Shown in pieces: positions 8,200-16,283 of a stretch of DNA of 34,669 nt. This DNA comes from Candidatus Phocaeicola excrementigallinarum (lineage in GTDB: Bacteria > Bacteroidota > Bacteroidia > Bacteroidales > Bacteroidaceae). Positions within the stretch are counted from its first letter, which is position 1; each line of letters begins with the position of its first letter. The notes below the pieces were generated by a model that did no database searches, was not told where the DNA came from, and saw nothing but the letters and a program-made list of their open reading frames with translations. The DNA lies in contig DWVR01000081.1 in assembly GCA_019120125.1 (NCBI GenBank), positions 1-34,669 of the forward strand, read 5' to 3'. A program made the translations under genes and the position numbers.

Positions 8200-11187
8200 T
8201 TATCTCAGCATCAGGCAGATACGTCCGTAGCATGGCAGGGCTTCCAATGTCTTGCAGTAGTTTCCCCACGCGATTTCCGGATAGTCCCACCGGTTGTCGG
8301 TGTACAGTCTCATGATGCCGTCGGTCGTCTTGTTGATCCGGCAGGCCACTGACGCGTCTTTGGATATGACGGATATTCCGTATCCGTCTTTCTTGCCGCC
8401 GGCCTGTAGTGTATAGTGATATATGTTTTCTTTCATGCCTTTGGCGATTTGCGTAAGAGGTTTTGCGCAAGGCGCTCCCGCATCGGCCCAGTAATAATAG
8501 TTATGGGTATCCATGGCCCATGGCTGTCCGGGGTGCTCGCCGTATGCCGGCACATGGCTGTTGTAGAGGAGGGCTTTTCCTTCATTTCCGCCAAGCTCAC
8601 ATTCCGGATAATAGTTCCAGTATCCTTTGCGTTTCCATTCAAGCTGTTCCATGTCATCCGTGAGGTGGAATGCCAGTCCGGTCTCACGCAGGTAACCGTT
8701 GGGCAGTCCGTCTGTCGTGTAGCTGACGGAAATCTCGCCGCCGGCTGTAATCCGGATACGGAAATTAGCCTTCACTTCTTTATAGCTTCCCTGCAGGTCC
8801 ACGTAGACCGTATTCCCTTTTTTCGTGAAATGGAGGCTCTTTTTCTGCCAATCCTTTTCGTCCACGGCATAATGGTCGGCCATTTTCCGGACTTCCGCCC
8901 CGGAAAGATGGTTCAGATTGATGTAGGCGTTCAGGAACGGCCCTTTCCTGATGATCACATTGCCTTCGGTTGTGGCGTCCGTGATCAGTCCTGTGGTCTT
9001 GTCGAACGGAATCTCGAACTTCTCTCCTTTTACAATGGTCCTGTCGGAAGTTTCCTCTATCTGGATGGACTCGCCGGCAAGGGGTTCCGGAAAGCGGATG
9101 CTTTCTTCTCCCAGTATGAACCGGTAGGTGTCAATAGGTTTTCCTTCGGGGGTGAGGAACTCGATTTGCACCGGTTCGCCGCTTTCCCATTGTCCGCCGG
9201 GAACGGTGATGATGCCTTTTGCATGCGGACTGATACGTTCCAAAGGAATCTCCTTGGTCGTTCCCTTGTAGGTGAAGTTGGCGCGTATCTCGTTGAGCAT
9301 GGTGTGGTCGAAACGGTTATGTACAGGCAGTATCAGATCCTGCCCCGGGGTGAAGTCCAGATTCGTGCCGGACAGGATGCGTACAGGCGAGTATGCTTTC
9401 TTAGTGGACCAGAATTCCGGCTTCTTGCGTCTCCATACGTCGACGATTCCCCATTCGCCGTAGCCGACACAGTTTCCCCGGAATCCTTCCGGTTTGGCGG
9501 TATGGGCGAACTCTTTCCAGAAGGCGGTGCCTGTCTTGGGCTCCGGAAGGGCGAAGGTCTCGTCTATATACCCCCAGATGGCGCCTCCCAGTCCTCCTGT
9601 CGTTTCGAACAGTCCGCTCCACATGCGGTCGAGCGATTGTCCCCAGAACTCGCGGATGTTGGGGTCGGTCTGCAGGGTGGAATAAGTGTAGCAGGCCGGA
9701 TGGGCCCATTCGTCGAACAAGGCTGGTATGCCGTGTCCTTCAAAGTGGCGGGTTGACATTCCCCATTGCGAAAGGTTGCCTTCCGTGTCCTGGTAGTGCA
9801 TGCTGAGGATGTCATATACTTTGGCGTTTTCCGGCACCGAGCCAGGATAGCTGAAAACGACCGGACGTGTGCGGTCGGTGGATTTTATCCAGTTCCGGCT
9901 CAACTGGAAATTACTGCCGTATGTGCTTTCGTTACCTATGCTCCAGAACAGGATGGACGGGTGTGAGCGGAAGCTTTTTACCATTTCCTGACATTGGCTG
10001 AGGTATTGGTCCGTGAACTCAGGATCGTCATGGCTTGCCCCCGGCGCGTAATTCTTCTGCCGGTGGGTGTTGACAAAGCAGACGGCTGTCTCGCTTTCCA
10101 CATAGATGCCATATCGGTCACAGAAGTCCAGAAAACGTTCCGATGGGGGATAATGCGATGTGCGGACAAAATTCATGTTGGCTTCCTTGAACAGCAGCGC
10201 GTCCAAGCTGTCAAGTTCGGCCGAGGTGGTCCGTCCCAGTCTGGGATGTATGTCGTGCCGGCAGGCTCCCCGCAACTTCACCGCCTTTCCGTTGACAAGC
10301 ATCCGGTTTCCTTTGATCTCCACTTCACGGAATCCGACACGCCGGACAAACGAGGCGGTCTCTTTTCCGTCCGTATAGGTTCGCACGGTGAGTGTATAGA
10401 GGAAAGGATGTTCCGCATCCCATTTCTGTGGACGTTTGATCTGGAACGAGAATGGGTTTTCTCCCTGTTCCAGCTTTTTCCGGTTCTCCTTGAGTGGGAC
10501 ATTGTTCCCGTCCGGGTCTGTCAGTGTAAAGCGTATATCCGTATCGGAGACACCCTCAAAGCGGCATCCGAATCGGAGTTCCGCATCCTGATAGAGCGAG
10601 TCAAGGTCTGTTTCCACATAAGCGTCATAGATGTGGTTTTCCGGGATGGCAAACAAAGTGACGTCACGCAGGATGCCTCCTATGGGATGGTGCGCGTATC
10701 CGGATGCGTATGAGATTTCGTCCAGACGGTCTGTCACTTCCAGTTCCACTTCGTTCTCTTTTCCCGGGTACACCCATGAGGTGATGTCCGTTTCCCAGCG
10801 TGTGAATCCTCCGTTGTGCTCACGTATGGGATGTCCGTTGACACTCAGTAGCGCGTGGCTGTATATCCCGTCAAAGCGTAGGATGACACGTTTCCCCACA
10901 TAGTCGGCAGGAACGGTGAATGTCCGTTTGTACACGAACGGTTCATCGTGTCTGATGGCATATCCTTGCATGGCGGCTTCTCCCGGCACTTGTATGACAT
11001 TCCATTCCGTTTCCGGACTGTATCTGAACCTCCATTCTCCGTTCAGAGAGATTGTCGGTCTGTCCGTTCCTTTTGTCTCTGCGGGCAGCTGGAATGTTTT
11101 TCCTGTCGTATGGGGATATACGGATGCCATGCAGCACCATACGGACAGGCATAGTCCGATTCCCAGAAAGATTCTTCTTGTTCTCAT
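8200..11187 (-). CDS. Secreted GH2 family glycosidase, beta-galactosidase-like
   Basis: This 995-residue protein has a hydrophobic export signal at 1-21. The domain order is LacZ-like: jelly-roll sugar-binding domain (about 45-180), Ig-like GH2 domain (190-290), TIM barrel (about 290-590), a linker Ig-like domain, and a C-terminal Bgal_small_N-like beta-sandwich (about 720-990). The acid/base is E420 in WSIGNES and the nucleophile is E493 in ALFDEWAHP. The motif RTSHYPPSE is kept, but LacZ's RHEHHP is RHDIHP and the segment after the SHYP strand reads YVESETAV instead of the LacZ DEANIETHG. The family hydrolyses beta-galactosides or related beta-linked sugars; the substrate cannot be fixed. 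An AraC regulator lies 122 bp upstream on the same strand and probably controls it. Confidence 0.92.
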   Translation of the reverse strand: MRTRRIFLGIGLCLSVWCCMASVYPHTTGKTFQLPAETKGTDRPTISLNGEWRFRYSPETEWNVIQVPGEAAMQGYAIRHDEPFVYKRTFTVPADYVGKRVILRFDGIYSHALLSVNGHPIREHNGGFTRWETDITSWVYPGKENEVELEVTDRLDEISYASGYAHHPIGGILRDVTLFAIPENHIYDAYVETDLDSLYQDAELRFGCRFEGVSDTDIRFTLTDPDGNNVPLKENRKKLEQGENPFSFQIKRPQKWDAEHPFLYTLTVRTYTDGKETASFVRRVGFREVEIKGNRMLVNGKAVKLRGACRHDIHPRLGRTTSAELDSLDALLFKEANMNFVRTSHYPPSERFLDFCDRYGIYVESETAVCFVNTHRQKNYAPGASHDDPEFTDQYLSQCQEMVKSFRSHPSILFWSIGNESTYGSNFQLSRNWIKSTDRTRPVVFSYPGSVPENAKVYDILSMHYQDTEGNLSQWGMSTRHFEGHGIPALFDEWAHPACYTYSTLQTDPNIREFWGQSLDRMWSGLFETTGGLGGAIWGYIDETFALPEPKTGTAFWKEFAHTAKPEGFRGNCVGYGEWGIVDVWRRKKPEFWSTKKAYSPVRILSGTNLDFTPGQDLILPVHNRFDHTMLNEIRANFTYKGTTKEIPLERISPHAKGIITVPGGQWESGEPVQIEFLTPEGKPIDTYRFILGEESIRFPEPLAGESIQIEETSDRTIVKGEKFEIPFDKTTGLITDATTEGNVIIRKGPFLNAYINLNHLSGAEVRKMADHYAVDEKDWQKKSLHFTKKGNTVYVDLQGSYKEVKANFRIRITAGGEISVSYTTDGLPNGYLRETGLAFHLTDDMEQLEWKRKGYWNYYPECELGGNEGKALLYNSHVPAYGEHPGQPWAMDTHNYYYWADAGAPCAKPLTQIAKGMKENIYHYTLQAGGKKDGYGISVISKDASVACRINKTTDGIMRLYTDNRWDYPEIAWGNYCKTLEALPCYGRICLMLR

Positions 11188-11212
11188 GTTTCCTTATGTT
11201 GTTTCACGGAAA

Positions 11213-11220
11213 CAAAATTA
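11213..11220 (-). promoter_or_regulatory. Candidate -7 box for the GH2 gene
   Basis: Read on the minus strand this is TAATTTTG, a full match to TAnnTTTG, 26 bp before the GH2 start. No good -33 TTTG is seen at the expected distance, as expected for an activator-dependent promoter. Confidence 0.5.
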
Positions 11221-11309
11221 GTGGCTTTATGGGAAAGTGCTTTTTGCCGGGAAGGTGGAAAAAAGGACGGATCTGGTCCGCCTGCCATGTAAAAGTGGAC
11301 AAAACGGAA

Positions 11310-12182
11310 CTATCTTTTGGTACGGGGGAGTGAGCCTGTGTGCTGCCTGAATACACGGGAGAAATATTGAGGGGAGTTGAAACCGCACCTGAAGCTGATT
11401 TCCTTTACGGACAGTCCGGTGTTTTCCAGTAGTCTCATGGCTTTTTCAATCCGCAGTCTGTTGAGGTATTCTATGGGGGAAGAGTTCAGGCGGAGTGCGA
11501 ACATCTTTCTCAGATAGCGTTCGCTGATGCCGGCGTGGGCGGCTATGTCGGCGGATGATACAGGCGACTGATAGTTGAGCTGTATGTATCTTACCGCTTT
11601 CTGTAGGGCGGGATTCGTCCCTTCCGGAATGTAATTGTCCCTCATGTGGCGGAATATCTGTATCAGAAGTTCCATATAGCGTGATATTACCATGAAGCGG
11701 TAATAGTTTCTTTTCGCGCGCAGCTCGTCGATGATGTTCTGGATGGTGGCCGTGATGGAAGGATTGTCGGTTATTCTGATCACTCCGTTTCCTTCCGTGA
11801 GCAATGTTTCGGCCGAAGGTTGTTCTTTTTGTGTTTCCGGCTTTATCAGTGAGGCGGAACGGATAAACATGTCCGGGAGGAATTCCAGTTGCATGAGGGT
11901 CGCTCCCGAAGGTCCCGCCTCGAACTTGTGTGGCACGTTTGGAGTGATGACCATCAGTTCTTTTTCCTTAAAACGCATGAGGTTTCCGTTTTCCAGATGG
12001 AGGGCGGCGCTGCCTTTCTTCACATAATTGATCTCTATGCGCTGATGGGCATGGGGGCCATACGTCTCTTTGGGGATGAAAGAGATGAAACGGAACACGT
12101 CTGCCAGGCGTGTCTCTTTCAGGGTCCGGTAGAATTCTTCTGTTCCGTCGTATAGTGTGGATGGTTTTATGGGGTTGGCCAT
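11310..12182 (-). CDS. AraC-family transcriptional regulator (cupin sensor)
   Basis: The protein has 290 residues. The N-terminal cupin-like effector domain is seen in YGPHAHQRIEINYVKKGSA and VITPNVPHKF. The C-terminal ~100 residues form the double helix-turn-helix: VSSADIAAHAGISERYLRKM and the second helix-turn-helix VKEISFRCGFNSPQYFSRVF, followed by GSLPRTKR. Such regulators usually bind a sugar through the cupin domain and activate a neighbouring promoter. It lies directly upstream of the GH2 gene on the same strand and is divergent from sodB across 112 bp. Control of the GH2 gene is inferred from position. Confidence 0.92.
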   Translation of the reverse strand: MANPIKPSTLYDGTEEFYRTLKETRLADVFRFISFIPKETYGPHAHQRIEINYVKKGSAALHLENGNLMRFKEKELMVITPNVPHKFEAGPSGATLMQLEFLPDMFIRSASLIKPETQKEQPSAETLLTEGNGVIRITDNPSITATIQNIIDELRAKRNYYRFMVISRYMELLIQIFRHMRDNYIPEGTNPALQKAVRYIQLNYQSPVSSADIAAHAGISERYLRKMFALRLNSSPIEYLNRLRIEKAMRLLENTGLSVKEISFRCGFNSPQYFSRVFRQHTGSLPRTKR

Positions 12183-12204
12183 AAGTGTTTTTGTTTTTCT
12201 GTCG

Positions 12205-12235
12205 CAAAATTAGGAAAATCCGGTGTCTTTCTCAA
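12205..12235 (-). promoter_or_regulatory. Candidate promoter of the AraC regulator gene
   Basis: On the minus strand TAATTTTG (12212-12205) fits TAnnTTTG, and a TTG (12235-12233) lies 20 bp upstream, near the expected -33 spacing. The box is 22 bp before the start codon at 12182. Confidence 0.5.
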
Positions 12236-12294
12236 TATTTTTCCGTATCTTGGCATAGTCATTCATAATCATTCACCTTATAAAATCAGAAATC

Positions 12295-12870
12295 ATGAAA
12301 CATTCAATGCCCGGACTTCCTTATGCGATGGAAGCGTTGGCTCCTTATATGAGCCAGGAAACCATGGAATATCACTATGGGAAGCATCTTCAGACTTATG
12401 TGGACAACCTGAACAAGCTGGTTGCCGGAACTCCTTTTGAGCGGATGACGCTGGATGATATTGTCTGCCGTGCGGACGGAGCGATATTCAACAATGCGGC
12501 ACAGGTCTGGAACCATACTTTTTTCTTTGATACGCTGACACCTCGTCAGACTGGCATGCCCGACAAGCTGGTCCGGAAACTGGCGGAAGATTTCGGCTCG
12601 CCGGAGGCATTCAGGCAGGAGTTTACGCAGAAAGCCGTTTCCTGGTTCGGCTCGGGTTGGGTTTGGCTGGCCGAGGATGCGGACAAGATGCTTCATGTCG
12701 TGACTGAACCGAATGCGGGCAATCCACTTGTAGGGGGGCTGAAGCCTGTCCTGACCATTGATGTGTGGGAACATGCCTATTACATTGACTACCGTAACCG
12801 AAGGGCCGCCTTTGTTGAGGCTTTCTGGCATCTGGTGGATTGGGAGAAAGTGGCTTCACGGCTTTCTTAG
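12295..12870 (+). CDS. sodB: Superoxide dismutase, Fe/Mn family
   Basis: This 191-residue enzyme has the four metal ligands in place: H27 (EYHYGKH), H74 (VWNHTFFF), D156 and H160 (IDVWEHAYYIDY). FNNAAQVWNH carries the N-terminal-half glutamine typical of Fe-type and cambialistic enzymes, and SWFGSGWVWL is the usual core. It dismutates superoxide in the cytosol, protecting this anaerobe on exposure to oxygen. It is a single-gene unit: divergent from the AraC gene upstream and followed by a strong terminator. A weak -7-like TATCTTGG lies at 12246-12253. Confidence 0.96.
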   Translation: MKHSMPGLPYAMEALAPYMSQETMEYHYGKHLQTYVDNLNKLVAGTPFERMTLDDIVCRADGAIFNNAAQVWNHTFFFDTLTPRQTGMPDKLVRKLAEDFGSPEAFRQEFTQKAVSWFGSGWVWLAEDADKMLHVVTEPNAGNPLVGGLKPVLTIDVWEHAYYIDYRNRRAAFVEAFWHLVDWEKVASRLS

Positions 12871-12881
12871 AATCGTTTTCT

Positions 12882-12926
12882 AGGAGAAGTGCCTTTTGTC
12901 GCGCATGGGCATTTCTCCTTTTTGTT
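12882..12926 (+). terminator. sodB terminator
   Basis: A 12-bp stem (12882-12893 with 12908-12919, one wobble) is followed by TTTTTGTTT, starting 12 bp after the sodB stop. Confidence 0.85.
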
Positions 12927-13029
12927 TATGTCTCGGAATCATTGTCTGGCATAAGGGTGTATTTGTTGTTTTTTTAGTCCGTAAAGTATGGGATTTTCTT
13001 GAATTTGTAGTCGAAAAGGGCTGCGAAGG

Positions 13030-13060
13030 TTTGAGCGTGTGCGATAAATCGTTACTTTTG
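13030..13060 (+). promoter_or_regulatory. Canonical Bacteroides promoter for the B3/4 operon
   Basis: TTTG (13030-13033), a 19-bp spacer and TACTTTTG (13053-13060) match the Bacteroides -33/-7 consensus. This is the best promoter in the window. The expected start of transcription, near 13067, leaves only about 4-14 nt of leader before the candidate start codons. Confidence 0.7.
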
Positions 13061-13079
13061 TTTCCAGAAAATGATGTTT

Positions 13080-13754
13080 ATGGATGAAAGACTGACAATA
13101 GAGGTGTCTGACGAGCTGAGACAAGCCTGGCCCCAGTTTCGTGGAGCCGCTGTATTCGCTACGGTAAAGAATTCCGCCTATAGCGGAGAGTTGTGGAAAC
13201 GGATAGAGGAATTTACGGAACTGTACCGGCGGAAGTATACGACGGACTCCATCAAGCAGATGCCGGCCATACAGGCTACGCGGCAGGCATATAAAAGGTG
13301 TGGAAAGGACCCCAGCCGTTACCGTCCCTCTTCGGAAGCCCTGTGCCGGCGTATTCTGCGGGGAATTCCTTTGTATCAGATAGACACGCTGGTCGACCTG
13401 ATCAATCTGGCTTCCATCTACAGCGGACACTCTATCGGAGGGTTCGACCGTGACAAGATACAGGGCAGCCGTCTGGTGCTGGGTATCGGGAAAGCCGGGG
13501 AACCGTATGAGGGCATCGGACGCGGAGAGCTGAATATCGAGGGTATGCCCGTCTATCGGGATGCTGTGGGAGGTATCGGTACCCCGACAAGCGACAACGA
13601 GCGTACGAAAATCAGTCTGGACACCATACACTTGCTGGCCATCATGAATGCCTATAGCGGGATGGAGGGACTGAAAGAGTCGGTGGACTATATGGTCGGG
13701 CTGCTCAAGGAATTTGCCGGGGCGGAGGAGATGGATTTGGTTTACTTTAAATGA
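13080..13754 (+). CDS. Stand-alone B3/4 domain protein (PheRS-beta editing-domain-like)
   Basis: The protein has about 224 residues and is almost entirely one B3/B4 tRNA-binding/editing-like domain. The family pattern is seen in QATRQAYKRCGKDPSRYRPS, LCRRILRGIPLYQIDTLVD, GFDRDKIQGSRLVLGIGKAG and ERTKISLDTIHLLAIMNAY. In phenylalanyl-tRNA synthetase beta chains the B3/B4 module removes mischarged tyrosine; free-standing copies are widespread and mostly uncharacterised, so trans-editing or amino-acid/RNA binding is an inference. In-frame ATGs at 13071 and 13074 are alternatives; 13080 is preferred because the promoter leaves almost no leader for the earlier ones. It is followed after 7 bp by a small basic protein gene. 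Confidence 0.85.
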   Translation: MDERLTIEVSDELRQAWPQFRGAAVFATVKNSAYSGELWKRIEEFTELYRRKYTTDSIKQMPAIQATRQAYKRCGKDPSRYRPSSEALCRRILRGIPLYQIDTLVDLINLASIYSGHSIGGFDRDKIQGSRLVLGIGKAGEPYEGIGRGELNIEGMPVYRDAVGGIGTPTSDNERTKISLDTIHLLAIMNAYSGMEGLKESVDYMVGLLKEFAGAEEMDLVYFK

Positions 13755-13761
13755 TGACACA

Positions 13762-13953
13762 ATGGATATAGAGAAGGTATTGACAGACGGTATCGTATTC
13801 AGAGGGGGGAAGTCTCCCTCAGGAAAGAAGGAAGAGAAGGTAAGGACGAAAGCCAAGAAAAAACAATATGTCGCCGGGTCGCACGGATCAGGGGCCGCCA
13901 AGATGAAAGCGGAATACCGTCGCCGGAGGGCAAACAGGAACAAGAACAAATAA
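13762..13953 (+). CDS. Small basic protein of unknown function (63 aa)
   Basis: The start at 13762 (MDIEKVLTDGIVFRGG) is preferred over the longer frame from 13714, which would overlap the preceding gene by 41 bp. The N-terminal third is mildly acidic and hydrophobic. The rest is very rich in Lys and Arg (KKEEKVRTKAKKKQY, then KAEYRRRRANRNKNK) with no hydrophobic core, suggesting a nucleic-acid-binding or disordered protein. I do not recognise the family. The close spacing (7 bp) to the B3/4 gene suggests a joint role, perhaps at tRNA or the ribosome, but this is inference. Confidence 0.65.
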   Translation: MDIEKVLTDGIVFRGGKSPSGKKEEKVRTKAKKKQYVAGSHGSGAAKMKAEYRRRRANRNKNK

Positions 13954-13979
13954 GATAGGACTTAATTGAATTATGTGTT

Positions 13980-14510
13980 ATGAAAAGAATGTTATTGGTA
14001 ATCGCGGTCGTATTGGCCGCAGTGTCTGCGCAGGCGCAGGAAATGTATTTGGGTGGCGGAATCAGTCTTTGGAGAAATACGGATGTCGACAAGACATCGT
14101 TTTCCATCACTCCGGATTTCGGGTATAACCTGAACGAGCGTTGGGCCATCGGAGGAGAAATCGCTTTGGCGTTCAACGGGTATGATGATACGTACAAGGT
14201 GAAGTCCACGGCTTTTGCCATTGCGCCGTACGCGCGTTTCTCTTTCTATGAGAACAAGGTTGTCCGTCTGTTTCTGGACATGGGACTGGGATTCTCTACC
14301 TGTAAGCCGAAACACCATGACAATATCAATGGATTCGAGATCGGTGTCAAGCCGGGTCTTGCCATCAAGTTGAACGACAGTTTCAGCTTCATCACCAAGG
14401 TGGGATTTGCCGGCTATCGCGACGATTACTACCGGAGTATGGGTAACAACGGTTTCGGTGTGACGGTTGACGGCGAGAATATCTCTATCGGAATTGATTA
14501 CGAATTTTAA
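13980..14510 (+). CDS. Outer membrane beta-barrel protein (176 aa)
   Basis: A signal peptide (MKRMLLVIAVVLAAVSAQAQ) is followed by alternating hydrophobic/polar strands rich in Gly and aromatic residues: GGGISLWRN, SITPDFGYNLNERWAIGGE, IAPYARFSFYE, FEIGVKPGLAIKLN. It ends in IGIDYEF, the terminal phenylalanine expected by the BAM complex. The length and pattern fit a small 8-strand barrel of the OMP_b-brl class. The substrate or role is unknown. It lies 26 bp after the small basic protein gene and 11 bp before a second barrel gene. Confidence 0.85.
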   Translation: MKRMLLVIAVVLAAVSAQAQEMYLGGGISLWRNTDVDKTSFSITPDFGYNLNERWAIGGEIALAFNGYDDTYKVKSTAFAIAPYARFSFYENKVVRLFLDMGLGFSTCKPKHHDNINGFEIGVKPGLAIKLNDSFSFITKVGFAGYRDDYYRSMGNNGFGVTVDGENISIGIDYEF

Positions 14511-14521
14511 AATGTGATATT

Positions 14522-15160
14522 ATGAAACGTATTTTGTTGGTTTTAGTGTGCGCCTGTTCCTTGCTGACCGTCAGTGCCCAGACCAAGGTGGGATGGAGCA
14601 TGAAACTCGGTCTGGGAATGAGCACCTGGATGGGTAAGGATGCGGGCGGTTCGTCCGCGTTGTTCAATCCGAAAGTGGGGGTGGGAATCGACATCCCGCT
14701 CACTGGGGTCGTATCGTTCCAGACTGGTCTGATGTGGGAGTCAAAAGGAGCGGGCTACAAGGCTTTTTATCAAGGTGTGGAATATGATGTGGACTGCAAC
14801 CAGAACTATTTCCAAATGCCTTTGCTGGCCGCCTTCCATGTTGGTACTCCGGCCAACTTTGATATGGTGTTTACCGCCGGTGGTTATCTGGCATACGGCG
14901 TGAAGGGAAAGAACAAGGTGGATGTGGACGACATGTCTTATTCATGGGATGCATTCGGTGAGTCGAGACTGCCGATAGGCGGCGGTTCGGAGATTGTGAA
15001 AGGTGTGAACCGTTTCGATGCCGGACTTCAGGCGGGTGTTGCTCTTGATTTCCCCCGTTGGACGGTAGGGCTTGACGGGGAGTTCGGACTTTGCAAGGTG
15101 ATGCCTGACAGTAAGACGCGTAATCTCGGTATTTATTTTACGGTAGGATATAAGTTCTGA
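14522..15160 (+). CDS. Outer membrane beta-barrel protein (212 aa, porin/PorT-like)
   Basis: The protein starts with a signal peptide (MKRILLVLVCACSLLTVSAQ). Barrel strands follow (KVGWSMKLGLGMSTWMG, FNPKVGVGIDIPLTG, SFQTGLMWESKGAGY, YFQMPLLAAFHVG), and it ends in GIYFTVGYKF. The motif YFQMPLLAAFH resembles the PLL strand common in PorT/OMP_b-brl_2 proteins of Bacteroidetes. It shares its opening with the preceding barrel (MKR.LLV) but not the rest, so it is not a recent duplicate. It ends the operon; a bidirectional terminator follows. Confidence 0.85.
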   Translation: MKRILLVLVCACSLLTVSAQTKVGWSMKLGLGMSTWMGKDAGGSSALFNPKVGVGIDIPLTGVVSFQTGLMWESKGAGYKAFYQGVEYDVDCNQNYFQMPLLAAFHVGTPANFDMVFTAGGYLAYGVKGKNKVDVDDMSYSWDAFGESRLPIGGGSEIVKGVNRFDAGLQAGVALDFPRWTVGLDGEFGLCKVMPDSKTRNLGIYFTVGYKF

Positions 15161-15180
15161 AACCGGATGTGATATACAGG

Positions 15181-15231
15181 AAACAGGCTGTCTCAAGATG
15201 AAATCAACTTTCATTTCGAGACAGCCTGTTT
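15181..15231. terminator. Bidirectional terminator between barrel gene and manA
   Basis: A 23-nt stem (15181-15203 with 15209-15231, two mismatched positions) closes a 5-nt loop; each side is flanked by AAACAGG/CCTGTTT so both strands end in a T-run. It serves two convergent operons. Its arm shares GGCTGTCTCAA.ATGAAA with the terminator at 2134-2175. Confidence 0.85.
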
Positions 15232-15249
15232 TCTGTGTAAGAAATTGGA

Positions 15250-16218
15250 TTATACGTAAGTCTCAAGGAATTTCACGCTTCCTTTTGGCTGTACTTCCAC
15301 GTTCTGGGTGGTTGCCGGGAACAGCACTGATTCGCCGGCCTGGAGCTCCAGACTGTTGCCTTCATTGTCGGTGACTGTGCAGGCTCCTTCCATGCAGATG
15401 TAGATGACAAACGAATCCAGTTCGCTGTAGTCGATGTTCATGGGTTCTGTCAGGTCATAGACTGAAGTGGTGAAGTATGGGCATTCCACAAGTTCCACTC
15501 CTTCGTTCTGCTTGGGAGTGTAGTGGGTGCGGTAGTCTTCGTACACTGTATAGTCGATGGCGTCTTTCGACAGTTCCGTATGCAGCTCGCGGGTGTTTCC
15601 GTTCTTGTCCTTACGGTTGAAGTCGTAGATACGGTAAGTCACGTTGGAAGTCTGCTGTATTTCGGCGATGAACGAGCCGGCGCCGATGCTGTGGATTCGT
15701 CCGGCAGGCAAGAAGAACACGTCTCCCGGATGGATAGGATAGTCGGCCAGCACATCACAGATGGTATTGTCGGCAATCCGCTGTGCATATTCTTCGGGAG
15801 TGATCTGTTTTGACAGGCCTGAGCGTAAGTGGGCACCTTCTGTCGCTCCGATCACGTACCACATTTCTGTCTTTCCCATTGAGTTGTGGCGTTTCATGGC
15901 CAGTTCGTCATTGGGGTGTACCTGAATGGACAAGTCCTGTTGCGCGTCGATGAATTTGATCAGCAAGGGGAACTTGCCGTTGAAGCGGGCATAGTTTTCT
16001 TTTCCCACCAGTTTTTCCTTGTATTCATTGACCATTTCAGTCAGGTTCTTCCCCGCGTCACTGCCGTTTGCCACGATTGATTCGTCGCCTTTCACGTCAG
16101 AGATCTCCCAGCTTTCTCCTACCTGTTCCTGCTGGCAGTCGAGGTGTTTGAACGGAATGATTTTGTTGCCTCCCCAGATGGTAGACTTCAAGATTGGTTT
16201 AAATTTCAGCGGATACAT
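15250..16218 (-). CDS. manA: Mannose-6-phosphate isomerase, class I
   Basis: This is a 322-residue type I isomerase of the short Bacteroidetes/Firmicutes form. Zinc-site motifs are visible: SIQVHPNDELA, KTEMWYVIG and the histidine of PAGRIHSIGAG. IWGGNKI near the N-terminus is typical. It interconverts mannose-6-phosphate and fructose-6-phosphate, linking mannose catabolism and GDP-mannose synthesis to glycolysis. It lies 65 bp behind the GH38 gene on the same strand with a good -7 box in the gap, so it may be transcribed both with the mannoside operon and alone. A second, longer isomerase is encoded at 23791-25551. Confidence 0.95.
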   Translation of the reverse strand: MYPLKFKPILKSTIWGGNKIIPFKHLDCQQEQVGESWEISDVKGDESIVANGSDAGKNLTEMVNEYKEKLVGKENYARFNGKFPLLIKFIDAQQDLSIQVHPNDELAMKRHNSMGKTEMWYVIGATEGAHLRSGLSKQITPEEYAQRIADNTICDVLADYPIHPGDVFFLPAGRIHSIGAGSFIAEIQQTSNVTYRIYDFNRKDKNGNTRELHTELSKDAIDYTVYEDYRTHYTPKQNEGVELVECPYFTTSVYDLTEPMNIDYSELDSFVIYICMEGACTVTDNEGNSLELQAGESVLFPATTQNVEVQPKGSVKFLETYV

Positions 16219-16249
16219 AATTATTTGTTTTTTGGTTTTTAGATTTATG

Positions 16250-16257
16250 CAAATGTA
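16250..16257 (-). promoter_or_regulatory. Candidate -7 box for manA
   Basis: On the minus strand TACATTTG is a full TAnnTTTG match, 32 bp before the manA start. No -33 TTTG is evident. It supports independent expression of manA. Confidence 0.5.
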
Positions 16258-16283
16258 GTAAAAACCATATAACTAAAAAACTG

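Noticed and set aside
8416-9756. 446-codon plus-strand frame opposite the GH2 gene
   Set aside because: Shadow of a well-supported GH2 enzyme; no start context or domain.
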